Part shown: positions 17,759 through 26,993 of the stretch, piece after piece
How positions within the stretch are numbered: the stretch's first letter is position 1
Layout of the letters: the number at the start of each line of letters is the position of its first letter
From: Pelagihabitans sp963710535
Lineage (GTDB): Bacteria; Bacteroidota; Bacteroidia; Flavobacteriales; Flavobacteriaceae
Assembly (NCBI GenBank): GCA_963710535.1
Contig: CAVQAW010000003.1
Span: 62,001 to 126,000 of the forward strand
Direction: 5' to 3'
DNA: 64,000 nt
Program-made: the position numbers and the translations under genes
The notes under the pieces: model-generated
Database searches by the model: none
Told to the model about the DNA's origin: nothing
What the model saw: the letters and a program-made list of their open reading frames with translations, nothing else

Positions 17759-18796
17759 TTATTTTAAATCCACCGAAAGCAAGTAGTCGTCTGCCGTCAT
17801 AAACAAGGTCTTTTGATCTGGCGTAAAGGCACAATTGGCGGTAGCCTGGCCGGTATGTATGCGGGCCAATGCCTTGCCGTTTGTGTCAAAAATCCAAATG
17901 CCCCCAGGGCCAGTGGCAAATAAATATCCCCTGTCGTTCACCTTCATCCCATCAGGGAGACCCGGTTGATCCGGTTTCCCGACCCATTCGGTAACTTCGT
18001 GCAAAAGCCTTTTGTTTTCGACCTGGCCCGGTGAAATCAGGTCATAGGCATACCATACGGCAAGCTGGGGATCTGAAACGGCGACGTATAAAACATTTTG
18101 CTCAGGAGAAAGTGCAATTCCATTTGGTCTTGTAAGGCGATCCACCAAAACGAGTTCGCCCGAAGCCAAATAACAGTATACCCCCTGAAAATCGAGTTCT
18201 TTGTTGGGGTCGTCCATCCCCTTGGGAAGTCCGTATGGCGGATCGGTAAAATACAAGTTGCCGGTCTTATCAAAAACTCCATCATTGGGACTGTTCAGTC
18301 TTTTGCCTTCGAAGCGATCGACCAAGGTGGTAAAATTTGCCTGGGGGTTTTCCAAAGTGGCATTCATTTTTGCAACCCGTCGATCACCGTGCTGCATCAA
18401 GATCAATTCCCCATCCGGATTCAACAATAAGCCATTGGAACCGGGTTCCTCCCCAGTAAAATTACTGCCGGTAAATCCGGAAGGCTCCAGATAAGTGGTC
18501 GTATCGCGTTTAGCGTCCCATTTAAACACCTTATTGTTCGGGATATCCGAGAACAACAAATAATTGCCGGAGGGTACCCACAAAGGACCTTCCGTCCATT
18601 TAAAACCGCTGGCCAGGATTTCGATCTTCGACTTAGGGTCAATGATTGCCAGGGCTTCATCATCCAAAACCTCAATATAAAAGGCAGCCGAAATGTCATT
18701 CCCTTCCCTTTTTTCCTGTTTCGGGGCCTCCTTGCAAGCCTCCAAAAAGATAAAGGTGAATAAAATACCTAACCAAAGAGATTTCTTTAATGTCAT
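17759..18796 (-). CDS. SMP-30/gluconolactonase-family lipoprotein
   Basis: A 345-residue lipoprotein with lipobox FLEAC (Cys near 21). The six-bladed propeller shows the family stretches KWTEGPLWVP (metal-ligand Glu), GSNGLLLNPDGEL, LNSPNDGVFDKTGNLYFTDPPYGL (central Asn/Asp ligands, seen in parts) and LPDGMKVNDRGYL. These are periplasmic Ca/Zn-dependent lactonases that open aldonolactones. It precedes the sugar-acid operon across the phytanoyl-like gene, so a role in opening sugar lactones made in the periplasm is plausible. Substrate not known. Confidence 0.87.
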   Translation of the reverse strand: MTLKKSLWLGILFTFIFLEACKEAPKQEKREGNDISAAFYIEVLDDEALAIIDPKSKIEILASGFKWTEGPLWVPSGNYLLFSDIPNNKVFKWDAKRDTTTYLEPSGFTGSNFTGEEPGSNGLLLNPDGELILMQHGDRRVAKMNATLENPQANFTTLVDRFEGKRLNSPNDGVFDKTGNLYFTDPPYGLPKGMDDPNKELDFQGVYCYLASGELVLVDRLTRPNGIALSPEQNVLYVAVSDPQLAVWYAYDLISPGQVENKRLLHEVTEWVGKPDQPGLPDGMKVNDRGYLFATGPGGIWIFDTNGKALARIHTGQATANCAFTPDQKTLFMTADDYLLSVDLK

Positions 18797-18850
18797 CGTT
18801 TTGTTTTTTGTGGACTACAGTTTTAAGTCCTTTGCCCTTGGCCTTCTTAA

Positions 18851-19726
18851 TTATGGATACAACAATGGGAAAAATTTGCCCTCCATTTTTTTGCCTTTGC
18901 GAATGATCGGCACGCCGGCCAAGAGTTCCTCATCGGTATTGCTCACCGTGCCATCGGCAAATACGTTGAGCACAAAAGCCCGGCGGCTCATCTCGGACTT
19001 ATTTTCATAAGAACCATGCACCAACAAAGGGTGGTGAAAAGCGGCATGCCCTTTTTTCAATTCAATGGCCACCGGTTTGAAATCGGCCTTTTGTTCCTCG
19101 GTCAAATAGGCCATTAAGCCGTCCATATCCCCCGCCAGTGAAGGAGCGTCCAACAATCCCCATTTATGGCTTTTAGGAACATAATGCAGACATCCATTTT
19201 CTTTGGTGGCGTCATCAAGTCCTGTCCAGCAGGTCAAGTGCTGCATGGCGATGGTACGCGTCCAATAGGAATAATCTTGGTGCCAGGCCACCACGCCGCC
19301 ATGTTTGGCGGGTTTGCAGAACAATTGATCGTGCCAGAAACGCACCGGTTTGTTCTCTAGGAGTTGATGTGCTGCCATTACAAAGGCCGGATTCCAAAGC
19401 ACATCGTGAAACCCGGGCGTGATCCGCCAATGCCCCAAGGAATGAAACAAGACCGCATCGGGATTCTCTGACTCGTTGCTATGGAATTCATAAAACAAAT
19501 CATGGGCCGAATGGGCCGGGTCCATCACCTCCTCCAGTTCCTTTCGAAGGCGCTCAACTTGTTTTTCATCCAATAATTTAATGCCGGACAAATAGCCATT
19601 TTCATGAAAATGAGCCACCTGATCATCGGTTAAACGATATTGTTCCCATGCCTCCCGAGACTTCGGCCATTGAAAAATATCCGAAATAAGCCCGTGGTGA
19701 TCTGCCAAATCCTTTATAGTTACCAT
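18851..19726 (-). CDS. Phytanoyl-CoA dioxygenase (PhyH) family protein
   Basis: About 291 residues from ATG 19726 (MVTIKDLADHHG); the frame also contains an ATG 13 codons earlier (19765), but that would overlap the candidate promoter. A cupin-type Fe(II)/2-oxoglutarate oxygenase: the iron ligands are the HQD motif in VAWHQDYSYW and the distal His in HHPLLVHGSYENKS, with Arg (MSRRAF) for 2-oxoglutarate. Bacterial PhyH proteins hydroxylate small molecules of many kinds. It is divergent from the Zn-dehydrogenase operon with only 64 bases between the two starts, so shared control is likely. Confidence 0.85.
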   Translation of the reverse strand: MVTIKDLADHHGLISDIFQWPKSREAWEQYRLTDDQVAHFHENGYLSGIKLLDEKQVERLRKELEEVMDPAHSAHDLFYEFHSNESENPDAVLFHSLGHWRITPGFHDVLWNPAFVMAAHQLLENKPVRFWHDQLFCKPAKHGGVVAWHQDYSYWTRTIAMQHLTCWTGLDDATKENGCLHYVPKSHKWGLLDAPSLAGDMDGLMAYLTEEQKADFKPVAIELKKGHAAFHHPLLVHGSYENKSEMSRRAFVLNVFADGTVSNTDEELLAGVPIIRKGKKMEGKFFPLLYP

Positions 19727-19752
19727 ACCCTTAATTTTAAATCCTGTATTCC

Positions 19753-19760
19753 CAAATTTA
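19753..19760 (-). promoter_or_regulatory. Candidate -7 element (TAAATTTG) for the PhyH gene
   Basis: TAAATTTG on the minus strand fits TAnnTTTG exactly and lies 27 bases before the ATG at 19726. No clear -33 TTTG is seen. The divergent operon starting at 19791 would have to use the same short spacer; a TATTTTTA on the plus strand near 19775 is a weak candidate for it. Confidence 0.35.
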
Positions 19761-19790
19761 AGCATTCAAAATTGTATTTTTATCAATAGG

Positions 19791-20804
19791 ATGAAATATA
19801 TCGTTTGCGAAAAGCCCGGGCAGTTCCTACTCAAGGAAAAGGAAGTGCCCATTAGAAAACAAGGGGAAGCTCTTGTCAAAATCAGACAAGTCGGGATTTG
19901 CGGCACCGACCTCCATGCCTATCAAGGCAATCAGGCCTTTTTCACTTATCCTAGAATACTGGGGCATGAGTTGGCCGTGGAGGTGTTGGAAATCGAAAAC
20001 AATCCCAAAAAAATAAAACCAGGGGATCATGTGGTGGTCATGCCTTACGTAAGCTGCAATCAATGTATCGCCTGCAGGAACGGGAAAACGAATTGCTGCA
20101 CCAGCCTCAAAGTATTGGGCATCCATACCGATGGCGGGATGCAGGAACTGCTTAACGTTCCCATTGAACTGTTGGTGCCGGCCAAAAATTTGAGCGATGT
20201 TGAAATGGCCCTGGTAGAACCTTTGGCCATAGGTGCCCACGCCGTTAAAAGGGCTTCCTTGACCCACGGCGATACGGTGGTGGTCATCGGCTGCGGTCCG
20301 ATAGGAATAGGTATCATGAAACTCGCGCAACTCGAGGGGGCAAAAGTCATCGCGGTCGATACGAACGCTCAGCGCCTTGATTTTGTCAAAAATGAGATTG
20401 GAATCGCACATACCGTTTTGAGCAGTACTGGGGTTCAGGAAGAAATCAAATCGATTACCCATGGCGATCTGGCCCAAGTGGTTTTTGACGCGACCGGGCA
20501 TAAAGGTGCCTTGGAATCAGGACCAAGCTTTATGGCCCATGGTGGCAGCTATGTTCTGGTGGGGCTTTCCAAGGGCGATCTTACATTTCACCATCCGGCC
20601 ATACATGCAAAGGAAGCCACCATACGCTGCAGCCGAAATGCAACGATGGTCGACTTTGAACAAGTGATCTCGATGTTGCAAAAAGGCGATTTTCCGGTGC
20701 ATGCCTATGTCACCCATCAGGTTCACTTCGGCGAAATGATCCAAAACTTTGATCGATGGTTGGAGGCTTCCAGCGGGGTGATCAAGGCGATGGTCGCTTT
20801 TTAG
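19791..20804 (+). CDS. Zn-dependent alcohol dehydrogenase, possible L-galactonate 5-dehydrogenase
   Basis: A 337-residue medium-chain dehydrogenase. Catalytic zinc ligands: Cys37 (GICGTD), His59-Glu60 (GHE). Structural zinc: Cys89, Cys92, Cys95 and Cys103. The NAD site is VVVIGCGPIGIGIM near 165-178. It heads a six-gene operon; uxaA follows after 34 bases. E. coli LgoD, of this family, oxidises L-galactonate to D-tagaturonate, which is the substrate of UxaB, encoded two genes downstream. That makes L-galactonate dehydrogenase the best contextual guess, but threonine- or sorbitol-type activity cannot be excluded by eye. Confidence 0.85.
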   Translation: MKYIVCEKPGQFLLKEKEVPIRKQGEALVKIRQVGICGTDLHAYQGNQAFFTYPRILGHELAVEVLEIENNPKKIKPGDHVVVMPYVSCNQCIACRNGKTNCCTSLKVLGIHTDGGMQELLNVPIELLVPAKNLSDVEMALVEPLAIGAHAVKRASLTHGDTVVVIGCGPIGIGIMKLAQLEGAKVIAVDTNAQRLDFVKNEIGIAHTVLSSTGVQEEIKSITHGDLAQVVFDATGHKGALESGPSFMAHGGSYVLVGLSKGDLTFHHPAIHAKEATIRCSRNATMVDFEQVISMLQKGDFPVHAYVTHQVHFGEMIQNFDRWLEASSGVIKAMVAF

Positions 20805-20838
20805 ACTTTATTGTTCGGAAATAAACAGCACACAACCC

Positions 20839-22491
20839 ATGGCACAACAATTCTTACAAATACATCCAAACGACAACGTTCTGGCCGCTTTACAGGACCT
20901 TTCCGAAGGAACTTCCATTCACCACAACGGTAAAACTTTCCATTTGGCAGGCCATACCCGTGCCAAGCATAAATTCACGACTGTGGCGCTGGCCCCTGGC
21001 GACGAGGTCGTGATGTACGGTACCCTTGTGGGCAAAGCCGTACGGCCCATCCAACAAGGGGAAACGATCACTACCGAAAATGTGGTCCACGCCGCTTCCG
21101 AATACACCGTGGGCAAGGAAAAAATATCCTGGAAGGCACCGGATATCGACAAGTGGAAAAACAGCACCTTTGATGGATACCACCGTGCCGATGGCAGCGT
21201 GGGAACAGCAAACTATTGGCTTGTGATTCCCATGGTATTCTGCGAAAACCGGAATGTGGAAGTATTGAAGTCTGCCCTTCTCAAGGCCCTGGGCTATCAA
21301 TCGAACAGTGATTACGTGGTTGATACTGAGACTCTGGTACGACACTACAAAAATGGCGCAACGGTCGAGGAACTCCTCGGTACCACTTTGATCCGTACCT
21401 CTGAAGAAATCAAACAGAACAGGACTTTTCCAAATGTCGATGGCATCAAATTCCTGACCCATGAAGGTGGTTGTGGTGGCTTTCGGCTCGATTCTGAATC
21501 GCTATGCAGCCTGCTGGCGGGGTACATTACCAATCCGAACGTGGCAGGAGCGACGATATTGAGCCTTGGGTGTCAGAACGCAGAAGTAAAAAATGTGGAG
21601 GAAGGCATCAGAAAAAGAGACCCTAACTTTTCGAAACCACTATATATCCTAGAACAACAAAAGAGTGCAAGCGAGCGGCATTTTATTGAAGAAGCCGTTA
21701 AAAAAACATTTTTGGGATTGATCGAGGCGAACAAAACAAAACGAAGCCCGGCCCCATTGAACCAATTGGTCCTAGGGCTTGAATGTGGTGGTTCCGATGG
21801 TTTTTCCGGTATTTCGGCAAACCCGGCATTGGGCTTTGCCTCCGATCTGCTGGTGGGATTGGGCGCAACCACCATGTTATCCGAGTTTCCCGAACTCAAT
21901 GGGGTAGAACAGGAATTGATCAATCGCTGTGACTCGGAACCCATCGCCCAAAAATTCGCCCATCTGATGGATACCTATTCCGCCACTGCCGTGGCCCTGG
22001 GCTCGGCCTTTGCCAATAATCCCTCCCCTGGAAACATTAAAGACGGACTGATTACCGATGCCATGAAATCGGCAGGCGCGGCCAAGAAGGGCGGTACCTC
22101 ACCGATAACGGAGGTATTGGATTATACGGAAAAAACCACCAAAAAAGGGTTGAACCTATTGTGCACCCCGGGAAACGACGTCGAGAGCACTACAGGCCTG
22201 GCAGGTTCGGGCTGCAACATCATTGCCTTTACCACAGGCCTTGGAACCCCTACGGGAAATCCTGTGGCTCCGGTCATCAAAATTTCCAGCAATAATGTCC
22301 TGAGTGAACGCATGAAAGACATTATCGATTTCAATACGGGATCAATCATCACGGGAGAGGAAAGTATTGAGACCATGGGCGCAGCACTTCTGGATTATAT
22401 CATTGAGGTGGCCAGCGGGAAGAAGGTCCCTGCAGCGGTGCGTTTGGGCCAAGACGATTTCATCCCTTGGAAAAGGGGCATTTCTTTATAA
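20839..22491 (+). CDS. uxaA: Altronate dehydratase family protein, full length
   Basis: A 550-residue enzyme of normal full length, with the N-terminal SAF domain (about 1-95) and the large C-terminal dehydratase domain (about 115-550). Marks are GYHRADGSVGTANYW near 115-129, FLTHEGGCGG near 208, GLECGGSDGFSG near 315, and GSGCNIIAFTTGLGTPTGNP near 456-475, with conserved Cys residues that bind the metal. It dehydrates D-altronate to 2-keto-3-deoxy-D-gluconate (KDG). Related enzymes in the Campylobacter jejuni fucose locus are thought to act on L-fuconate, so substrate range here may be wider. The stop is 4 bases before the uxaB start. Confidence 0.92.
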   Translation: MAQQFLQIHPNDNVLAALQDLSEGTSIHHNGKTFHLAGHTRAKHKFTTVALAPGDEVVMYGTLVGKAVRPIQQGETITTENVVHAASEYTVGKEKISWKAPDIDKWKNSTFDGYHRADGSVGTANYWLVIPMVFCENRNVEVLKSALLKALGYQSNSDYVVDTETLVRHYKNGATVEELLGTTLIRTSEEIKQNRTFPNVDGIKFLTHEGGCGGFRLDSESLCSLLAGYITNPNVAGATILSLGCQNAEVKNVEEGIRKRDPNFSKPLYILEQQKSASERHFIEEAVKKTFLGLIEANKTKRSPAPLNQLVLGLECGGSDGFSGISANPALGFASDLLVGLGATTMLSEFPELNGVEQELINRCDSEPIAQKFAHLMDTYSATAVALGSAFANNPSPGNIKDGLITDAMKSAGAAKKGGTSPITEVLDYTEKTTKKGLNLLCTPGNDVESTTGLAGSGCNIIAFTTGLGTPTGNPVAPVIKISSNNVLSERMKDIIDFNTGSIITGEESIETMGAALLDYIIEVASGKKVPAAVRLGQDDFIPWKRGISL

Positions 22492-22495
22492 CAAA

Positions 22496-23974
22496 ATGGT
22501 AACGCTCAATCGAAAAACCATAGCTATCCATCCCGTGCTTCCCTCAAAGGTCATGCAATTCGGGGGCGGAAACTTTATCCGTTGTTTTGTCGATTGGATC
22601 GTTCAAATCTTGAACGAGGAAGCTGATTTCAATGCAGGTGTTGTTATTGTTAAACCTACTTCAAAGGGTGATTACCATAAGCTTGACTCCCAAGACGGGC
22701 TCTTTACGGTTGTCTTGAACGGCAACGATCATGGGGCCTTGGTTACCAAAACCAAACTGGTGAGCTGTGTACAACAAGTGCTAAATCCTTATACTGATTG
22801 GGATGCATACCTCGATTTGGCCAAAAATCCAGATATCCAATTTATTGTCTCCAATACCACGGAAGCGGGCATCAAATTCAATCCTGAGGATCATTATGTT
22901 GATGCCCCACCAAAGGAATTCCCCGCCAAATTAACGGTATGGCTTTATTATCGTTTCCAACACTTTGGCGGCGGCCTCGATAAGGGCTGCGTGCTGATGC
23001 CGTGCGAGCTCATCGAAGATAATGGTGACACCCTGAAGACCGCAATCTTGAACTATTCCAAAACATGGCGATTGGGTGACGATTTCATGTCATGGATCAA
23101 CAATGCCAATCATTTTTGCAATACCCTGGTCGATCGAATTGTTTCCGGATATCCTTCGGGCATGGCCGATCAATTGCAGCATCAACTGGGTTACATCGAT
23201 GAATTGATGGTGGTGGGGGAACAATACCATAGCTGGGTCATCAAAGCACCGAACGCGGTGCGTCTGCTATTACCGATTCACAAAACCGATTTAAAGATCA
23301 CATTTGTTGACGATATCGGACCTTTTCGGGAAATGAAGGTGCGACTATTGAATGGCGCGCATACCGCCATGGTTCCCGTTGCCTATCTCTCGGGCATGGC
23401 ATACGTCAATGAAACCATGCAACATCCAATTTTGTCCGGTTTTATTGAAAATTGCCTAAAAGATGAGGTCAATCCCACCCTACCCTTCCCGGAAAATCAC
23501 AAGCAGGCCTATATCAATGATGTCCTAGATCGGTTTCGCAATCCTGCTTTAAAACATCGACTGATCGATATCTCCTTGAACAGTACCTCCAAGTTCGTGA
23601 CCCGATTGTTACCTACACTTAAAGATTTTTACAGTCGGGAAGGACTACTGCCAAAAAACATCGTGTTCGCGTTTGCTGCCCTTATACAATTTTATGAAGG
23701 TGAATTCAAAGGCGAAAAAATAGATCTGAAAGACGATGCCCGGACACTGGATTTTTTTGAAGATAATTGGATCAAATTGAACAGCGGATCGTTATCTTTA
23801 GATCAAATGGTGCATATTATTTTGGGCAATGTATCTATTTGGGAATCGGATTTGACCCAATTCCAAGGTCTTTCCAAGGCGGTCAGTGCCCATTTGACCG
23901 CCATCAAAAAATATGGTATGCTCCAAGCCTTATCCCTCTTGAGCGAAAATATAAAACCAGCTAACAATATCTGA
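22496..23974 (+). CDS. uxaB: Tagaturonate reductase (altronate oxidoreductase)
   Basis: A 492-residue member of the mannitol dehydrogenase family. I chose ATG 22496 (MVTLNRKTIAIHP); the open frame extends back into uxaA with a meaningless translation. Family marks: FGGGNFIRCFVDW near 24-36 for NAD binding, SNTTEAGI near 118, NFCNTLVDRIVSGYP-like region near 210, and the catalytic KVRLLNGAHTAM near 284. It reduces D-tagaturonate to D-altronate with NADH. Together with the Zn dehydrogenase it would invert C5 of L-galactonate in a redox-neutral way. Confidence 0.9.
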   Translation: MVTLNRKTIAIHPVLPSKVMQFGGGNFIRCFVDWIVQILNEEADFNAGVVIVKPTSKGDYHKLDSQDGLFTVVLNGNDHGALVTKTKLVSCVQQVLNPYTDWDAYLDLAKNPDIQFIVSNTTEAGIKFNPEDHYVDAPPKEFPAKLTVWLYYRFQHFGGGLDKGCVLMPCELIEDNGDTLKTAILNYSKTWRLGDDFMSWINNANHFCNTLVDRIVSGYPSGMADQLQHQLGYIDELMVVGEQYHSWVIKAPNAVRLLLPIHKTDLKITFVDDIGPFREMKVRLLNGAHTAMVPVAYLSGMAYVNETMQHPILSGFIENCLKDEVNPTLPFPENHKQAYINDVLDRFRNPALKHRLIDISLNSTSKFVTRLLPTLKDFYSREGLLPKNIVFAFAALIQFYEGEFKGEKIDLKDDARTLDFFEDNWIKLNSGSLSLDQMVHIILGNVSIWESDLTQFQGLSKAVSAHLTAIKKYGMLQALSLLSENIKPANNI

Positions 23975-23977
23975 TCC

Positions 23978-24811
23978 ATGGTGATAGACGCACACCAACA
24001 CTTTTGGAACTATGATCCCCAACGACATTCTTGGATATCGGATGATATGTCGGCCATCAGAAGGAGTTTCACGCCTATCGACCTCATGGAGGTCTATGCC
24101 AGAAACGAAATTGATGGGTGTGTAGCGGTGCAGGTCGATCAAACCTTGGGAGAAACCGATTTTCTTTTGGAATTGGCTGGGGAATACCAGTTCATCAAGG
24201 GAGTTGTCGGATGGGCCGATTTAAGGTCAAGTGGTATTGACAGGGTGCTCGAAAAATATGCCAACATCAAAAAGTTGAAAGGGTTCAGGCACATCGTGCA
24301 AGGCGAATCCGATCCCAATTTTATGATAAGGCCCTCTTTTTTAAAAGGGATCGCCGCACTAACATCCTATGGCTATACCTATGATATTCTGGTGTTTCCG
24401 CACCAATTGGGAGCGGCCCTGGAACTGGTGAAAAGATTTCCGAATCAAAAATTTATAATAGACCACCTGGCCAAACCATATATAAAGGATGGCTTTTTCG
24501 AGGGATGGGCCGTTTTGATGGGGGAGATCGCAAAACACGATCATGTATATTGCAAATTGTCCGGCATGATCACGGAAGCGGATCATAAATCTTGGAGCCC
24601 GGCACAAATGCTGCCCTATATGGATTTCGCCTTGAACAGTTTCGGCGCGAATCGGTTGTTGTTCGGTTCAGATTGGCCGGTTTGCCTGTTAGCGGGAAGT
24701 TATGGACAGGTGAAGTCATTGGTCACCAATTTTATAGCATCACTCTCTAGATCCGAACAACAGGCCATCATGGGCAGTAACGCAATTCAATTTTATAATC
24801 TAATCCCCTAA
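23978..24811 (+). CDS. Amidohydrolase-family sugar lactonase (L-fuconolactonase type, COG3618)
   Basis: A 277-residue cytoplasmic TIM-barrel hydrolase beginning 3 bases after uxaB. The metal-type start IDAHQHFW (His6, His8), the conserved GFRHIVQGE near 108, the strand IIDHLAKPYIK near 165 and FGSDWPV near 227 identify the COG3618 lactonase group that includes L-fucono-1,5-lactonase and L-rhamnono-lactonase. With the SDR gene next door it would open the aldonolactone formed from the imported sugar (L-fucose or L-galactose). Confidence 0.88.
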   Translation: MVIDAHQHFWNYDPQRHSWISDDMSAIRRSFTPIDLMEVYARNEIDGCVAVQVDQTLGETDFLLELAGEYQFIKGVVGWADLRSSGIDRVLEKYANIKKLKGFRHIVQGESDPNFMIRPSFLKGIAALTSYGYTYDILVFPHQLGAALELVKRFPNQKFIIDHLAKPYIKDGFFEGWAVLMGEIAKHDHVYCKLSGMITEADHKSWSPAQMLPYMDFALNSFGANRLLFGSDWPVCLLAGSYGQVKSLVTNFIASLSRSEQQAIMGSNAIQFYNLIP

Positions 24812-24814
24812 AAG

Positions 24815-25615
24815 ATGGATCTCGCTTTGCAAAAAAAAGTTATCGTGGTGAGCGGCGGTGCCGGAAGGGTAGGTAGCATAGGGGAAACGCTTTTGCACCG
24901 ACTGGTAGCTGAAGGCGCAATCCCCGTTATTTTAGACATAAATGAAAGGGGCGCCCATTATGCGGAAGCAATTAGGCAAAATGGCGGGGAGGCGCTTTTC
25001 TGCAAGACCGACCTGACGAAGCCTGAGGAGGTGGAGCATGCCATAAAGATCATTGAACGGAAATATGGGGGAATAGATGCAATCGTCAACAATGTGGGGT
25101 TGAACGACGGCGTGGGATTGGAAGCATCGCACGAACAGTTTTTGGATTCGCTCAAACTAAACTTGGTCAGTTATTTTTTAGTCGTCAAATATGCCCTGCC
25201 CCTACTGAAAAAATCGAAAGGAAATATTTTGAATATCGGGTCGAAAGTAGCGCTCACGGGGCAAGGAAAGACCTCAGGTTATGCCGCAGCCAAAGGTGGG
25301 GTGCTAGGACTCACCAGGGAGTGGGCCGTAGACCTTTTACCCTTCGATATTCGATGCAATGCCATCATCATAGCCGAAAGCTTTACCCCTATGTATAAAG
25401 ATTGGATCGATGGCATGGAGGATGGGGCGCAAAAACTAAAAACGATCGCAAAAAAAATACCCCTGGAAAACAGAATGACCACGCCCGCTGAAATAGCCGA
25501 TACCTGTTTGTTCACCATTTCTGAACGGGCTTCCCATACTACCGGACAGTTTATTTTTGTCGATGGCGGCTATGTACATCTCGATCGGGCCTTGTTAAAC
25601 GATACCAACCCATAG
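24815..25615 (+). CDS. SDR family sugar dehydrogenase, possible L-fucose/L-galactose 1-dehydrogenase
   Basis: A 266-residue short-chain dehydrogenase. Cofactor loop SGGAGRVGSIG (13-23), NNVG motif (92-95), catalytic Ser143, Tyr156 and Lys160, and the late TTGQFIFVDGGYV. The pairing with a fuconolactonase-type protein and FucP repeats the arrangement in the C. jejuni fucose locus, where the SDR FucX oxidises L-fucose at C1. Such enzymes often accept L-galactose, which differs only at C6. The gene starts 3 bases after the lactonase. Confidence 0.85.
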   Translation: MDLALQKKVIVVSGGAGRVGSIGETLLHRLVAEGAIPVILDINERGAHYAEAIRQNGGEALFCKTDLTKPEEVEHAIKIIERKYGGIDAIVNNVGLNDGVGLEASHEQFLDSLKLNLVSYFLVVKYALPLLKKSKGNILNIGSKVALTGQGKTSGYAAAKGGVLGLTREWAVDLLPFDIRCNAIIIAESFTPMYKDWIDGMEDGAQKLKTIAKKIPLENRMTTPAEIADTCLFTISERASHTTGQFIFVDGGYVHLDRALLNDTNP

Positions 25616-25634
25616 ACCAAACCACCCACCAAAA

Positions 25635-26957
25635 ATGAAAGCCATTCAAAAAACCCCGGTAGTCTCGAAGACCATACTGCTGCCCTTTATCCTGATCACC
25701 TCCTTATTCGCCCTCTGGGGTTTTGCAAACGACATTACCAACCCCATGGTAAAAGCGTTTCAAAAGGTATTGGAACTTTCGAATGTGAAAGCCTCCCTGG
25801 TACAGGCTGCCTTCTATGGGGGCTATTTCACCATGGCCATCCCGGCAGCCTTGTTCGTGAATCGATACTCTTACAAAAAAGGGGTATTGCTCGGTCTTGC
25901 CCTATATGCCTCCGGGGCACTCTTGTTTTATCCCGCCGCGGCCAACGAAAGTTTCGGATTTTTTCTGGCGGCCTTGTATATCCTAACGTTTGGACTTGCA
26001 TTTTTGGAGACTACTGCAAACCCTTATATACTGTCGATGGGTTCGGAAGAAACCGCGACGCAGCGTCTTAATTTTGCCCAAATGTTCAATCCGGTGGGAT
26101 CTATCATGGGATTGCTGGTGGCGCAGCAGTTCGTTCTGGGCGCTTTACAGTCTGACGATACCACTGCCGAGGGCATCCCTATTTATGATACCATTTCGGA
26201 AACGGCAAAAGCTGCGATTCGAACTTCCGACCTGTCCGTGATTCGAAATCCCTACGTGATACTCGGCTTATCGCTCATCTTATTTTTTGTATTGGTCAGT
26301 ATCGTGAAGATGCCACAGAACAAAGACCAGGAAGCGAAGGTGAATTTCTTCGCATCGGTGAAACGATTGTGGGCCCAGCCCAAATTTGTGATGGGCGTGG
26401 TCGCCCAGATGTTTTATGTAGGGGCGCAGATCATGTGCTGGACCTACGTGTACCAATATGCGGAAACCCTTGGCATTGACAGTCAGTCTGCCGTGTGGTA
26501 TGGCTTGGCCGGCTATATTGTATTCTTGACGGGAAGAACGGTCGGCACCGCCATGCTGCGGCGCATCGATGCGGGAAAATTATTGATGGTCTTCTCTTTC
26601 GGGGGGATGATCACTATTTTGGGAGCGATATTCCTGCCGGGAATGTTGGGCATTTATTCCCTGATCGCCACTTCCTTTTTTATGTCGATCATGTTTCCGA
26701 CCATTTACGGCATCTCCTTACGAGGTCAGGGGGAGGATGCCAAATTTGGTGCGGCATTTTTGGTCATGGCGATTGTGGGTGGGGCCGCAATGCCTCCATT
26801 GCAAGGCTTTATCCTCGATTTTGGGGGTGCAGGCTATTCCGACGTTGAGTTTTTAGGGGTTTCTGAAATACGTTTTTCATTTTTCCTCACCTTGATTTGT
26901 TTTTTGGTCGTTGCCTATTATGGAAAGCTGGTACTAAGGCTCAATAACAAAGAATAA
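25635..26957 (+). CDS. fucP: FucP-type sugar:H+ symporter (MFS)
   Basis: A 440-residue transporter with 12 predicted membrane helices. FHS/FucP family marks: FALWGFANDITNPMVKAF in the first helix region, QAAFYGGYFTMAIPAAL in the second, and ETTANPYILSMGSEETATQR near helix 5. The family imports L-fucose and related hexoses (L-galactose, D-arabinose) with protons. It is the last gene of the operon starting at 19791, so it names the likely substrate class of the pathway. The Gfo/Idh/MocA gene converges 37 bases further on; no terminator with a T run is visible there. Confidence 0.88.
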   Translation: MKAIQKTPVVSKTILLPFILITSLFALWGFANDITNPMVKAFQKVLELSNVKASLVQAAFYGGYFTMAIPAALFVNRYSYKKGVLLGLALYASGALLFYPAAANESFGFFLAALYILTFGLAFLETTANPYILSMGSEETATQRLNFAQMFNPVGSIMGLLVAQQFVLGALQSDDTTAEGIPIYDTISETAKAAIRTSDLSVIRNPYVILGLSLILFFVLVSIVKMPQNKDQEAKVNFFASVKRLWAQPKFVMGVVAQMFYVGAQIMCWTYVYQYAETLGIDSQSAVWYGLAGYIVFLTGRTVGTAMLRRIDAGKLLMVFSFGGMITILGAIFLPGMLGIYSLIATSFFMSIMFPTIYGISLRGQGEDAKFGAAFLVMAIVGGAAMPPLQGFILDFGGAGYSDVEFLGVSEIRFSFFLTLICFLVVAYYGKLVLRLNNKE

Positions 26958-26993
26958 CGAATACCAAGGATAAAGTATCGAAACCCTTTGGGA

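Noticed and set aside
22367..22495. Upstream extension of the uxaB frame into uxaA
   Set aside because: The extra 43 codons read as out-of-frame uxaA sequence; ATG 22496 gives the known family N-terminus.
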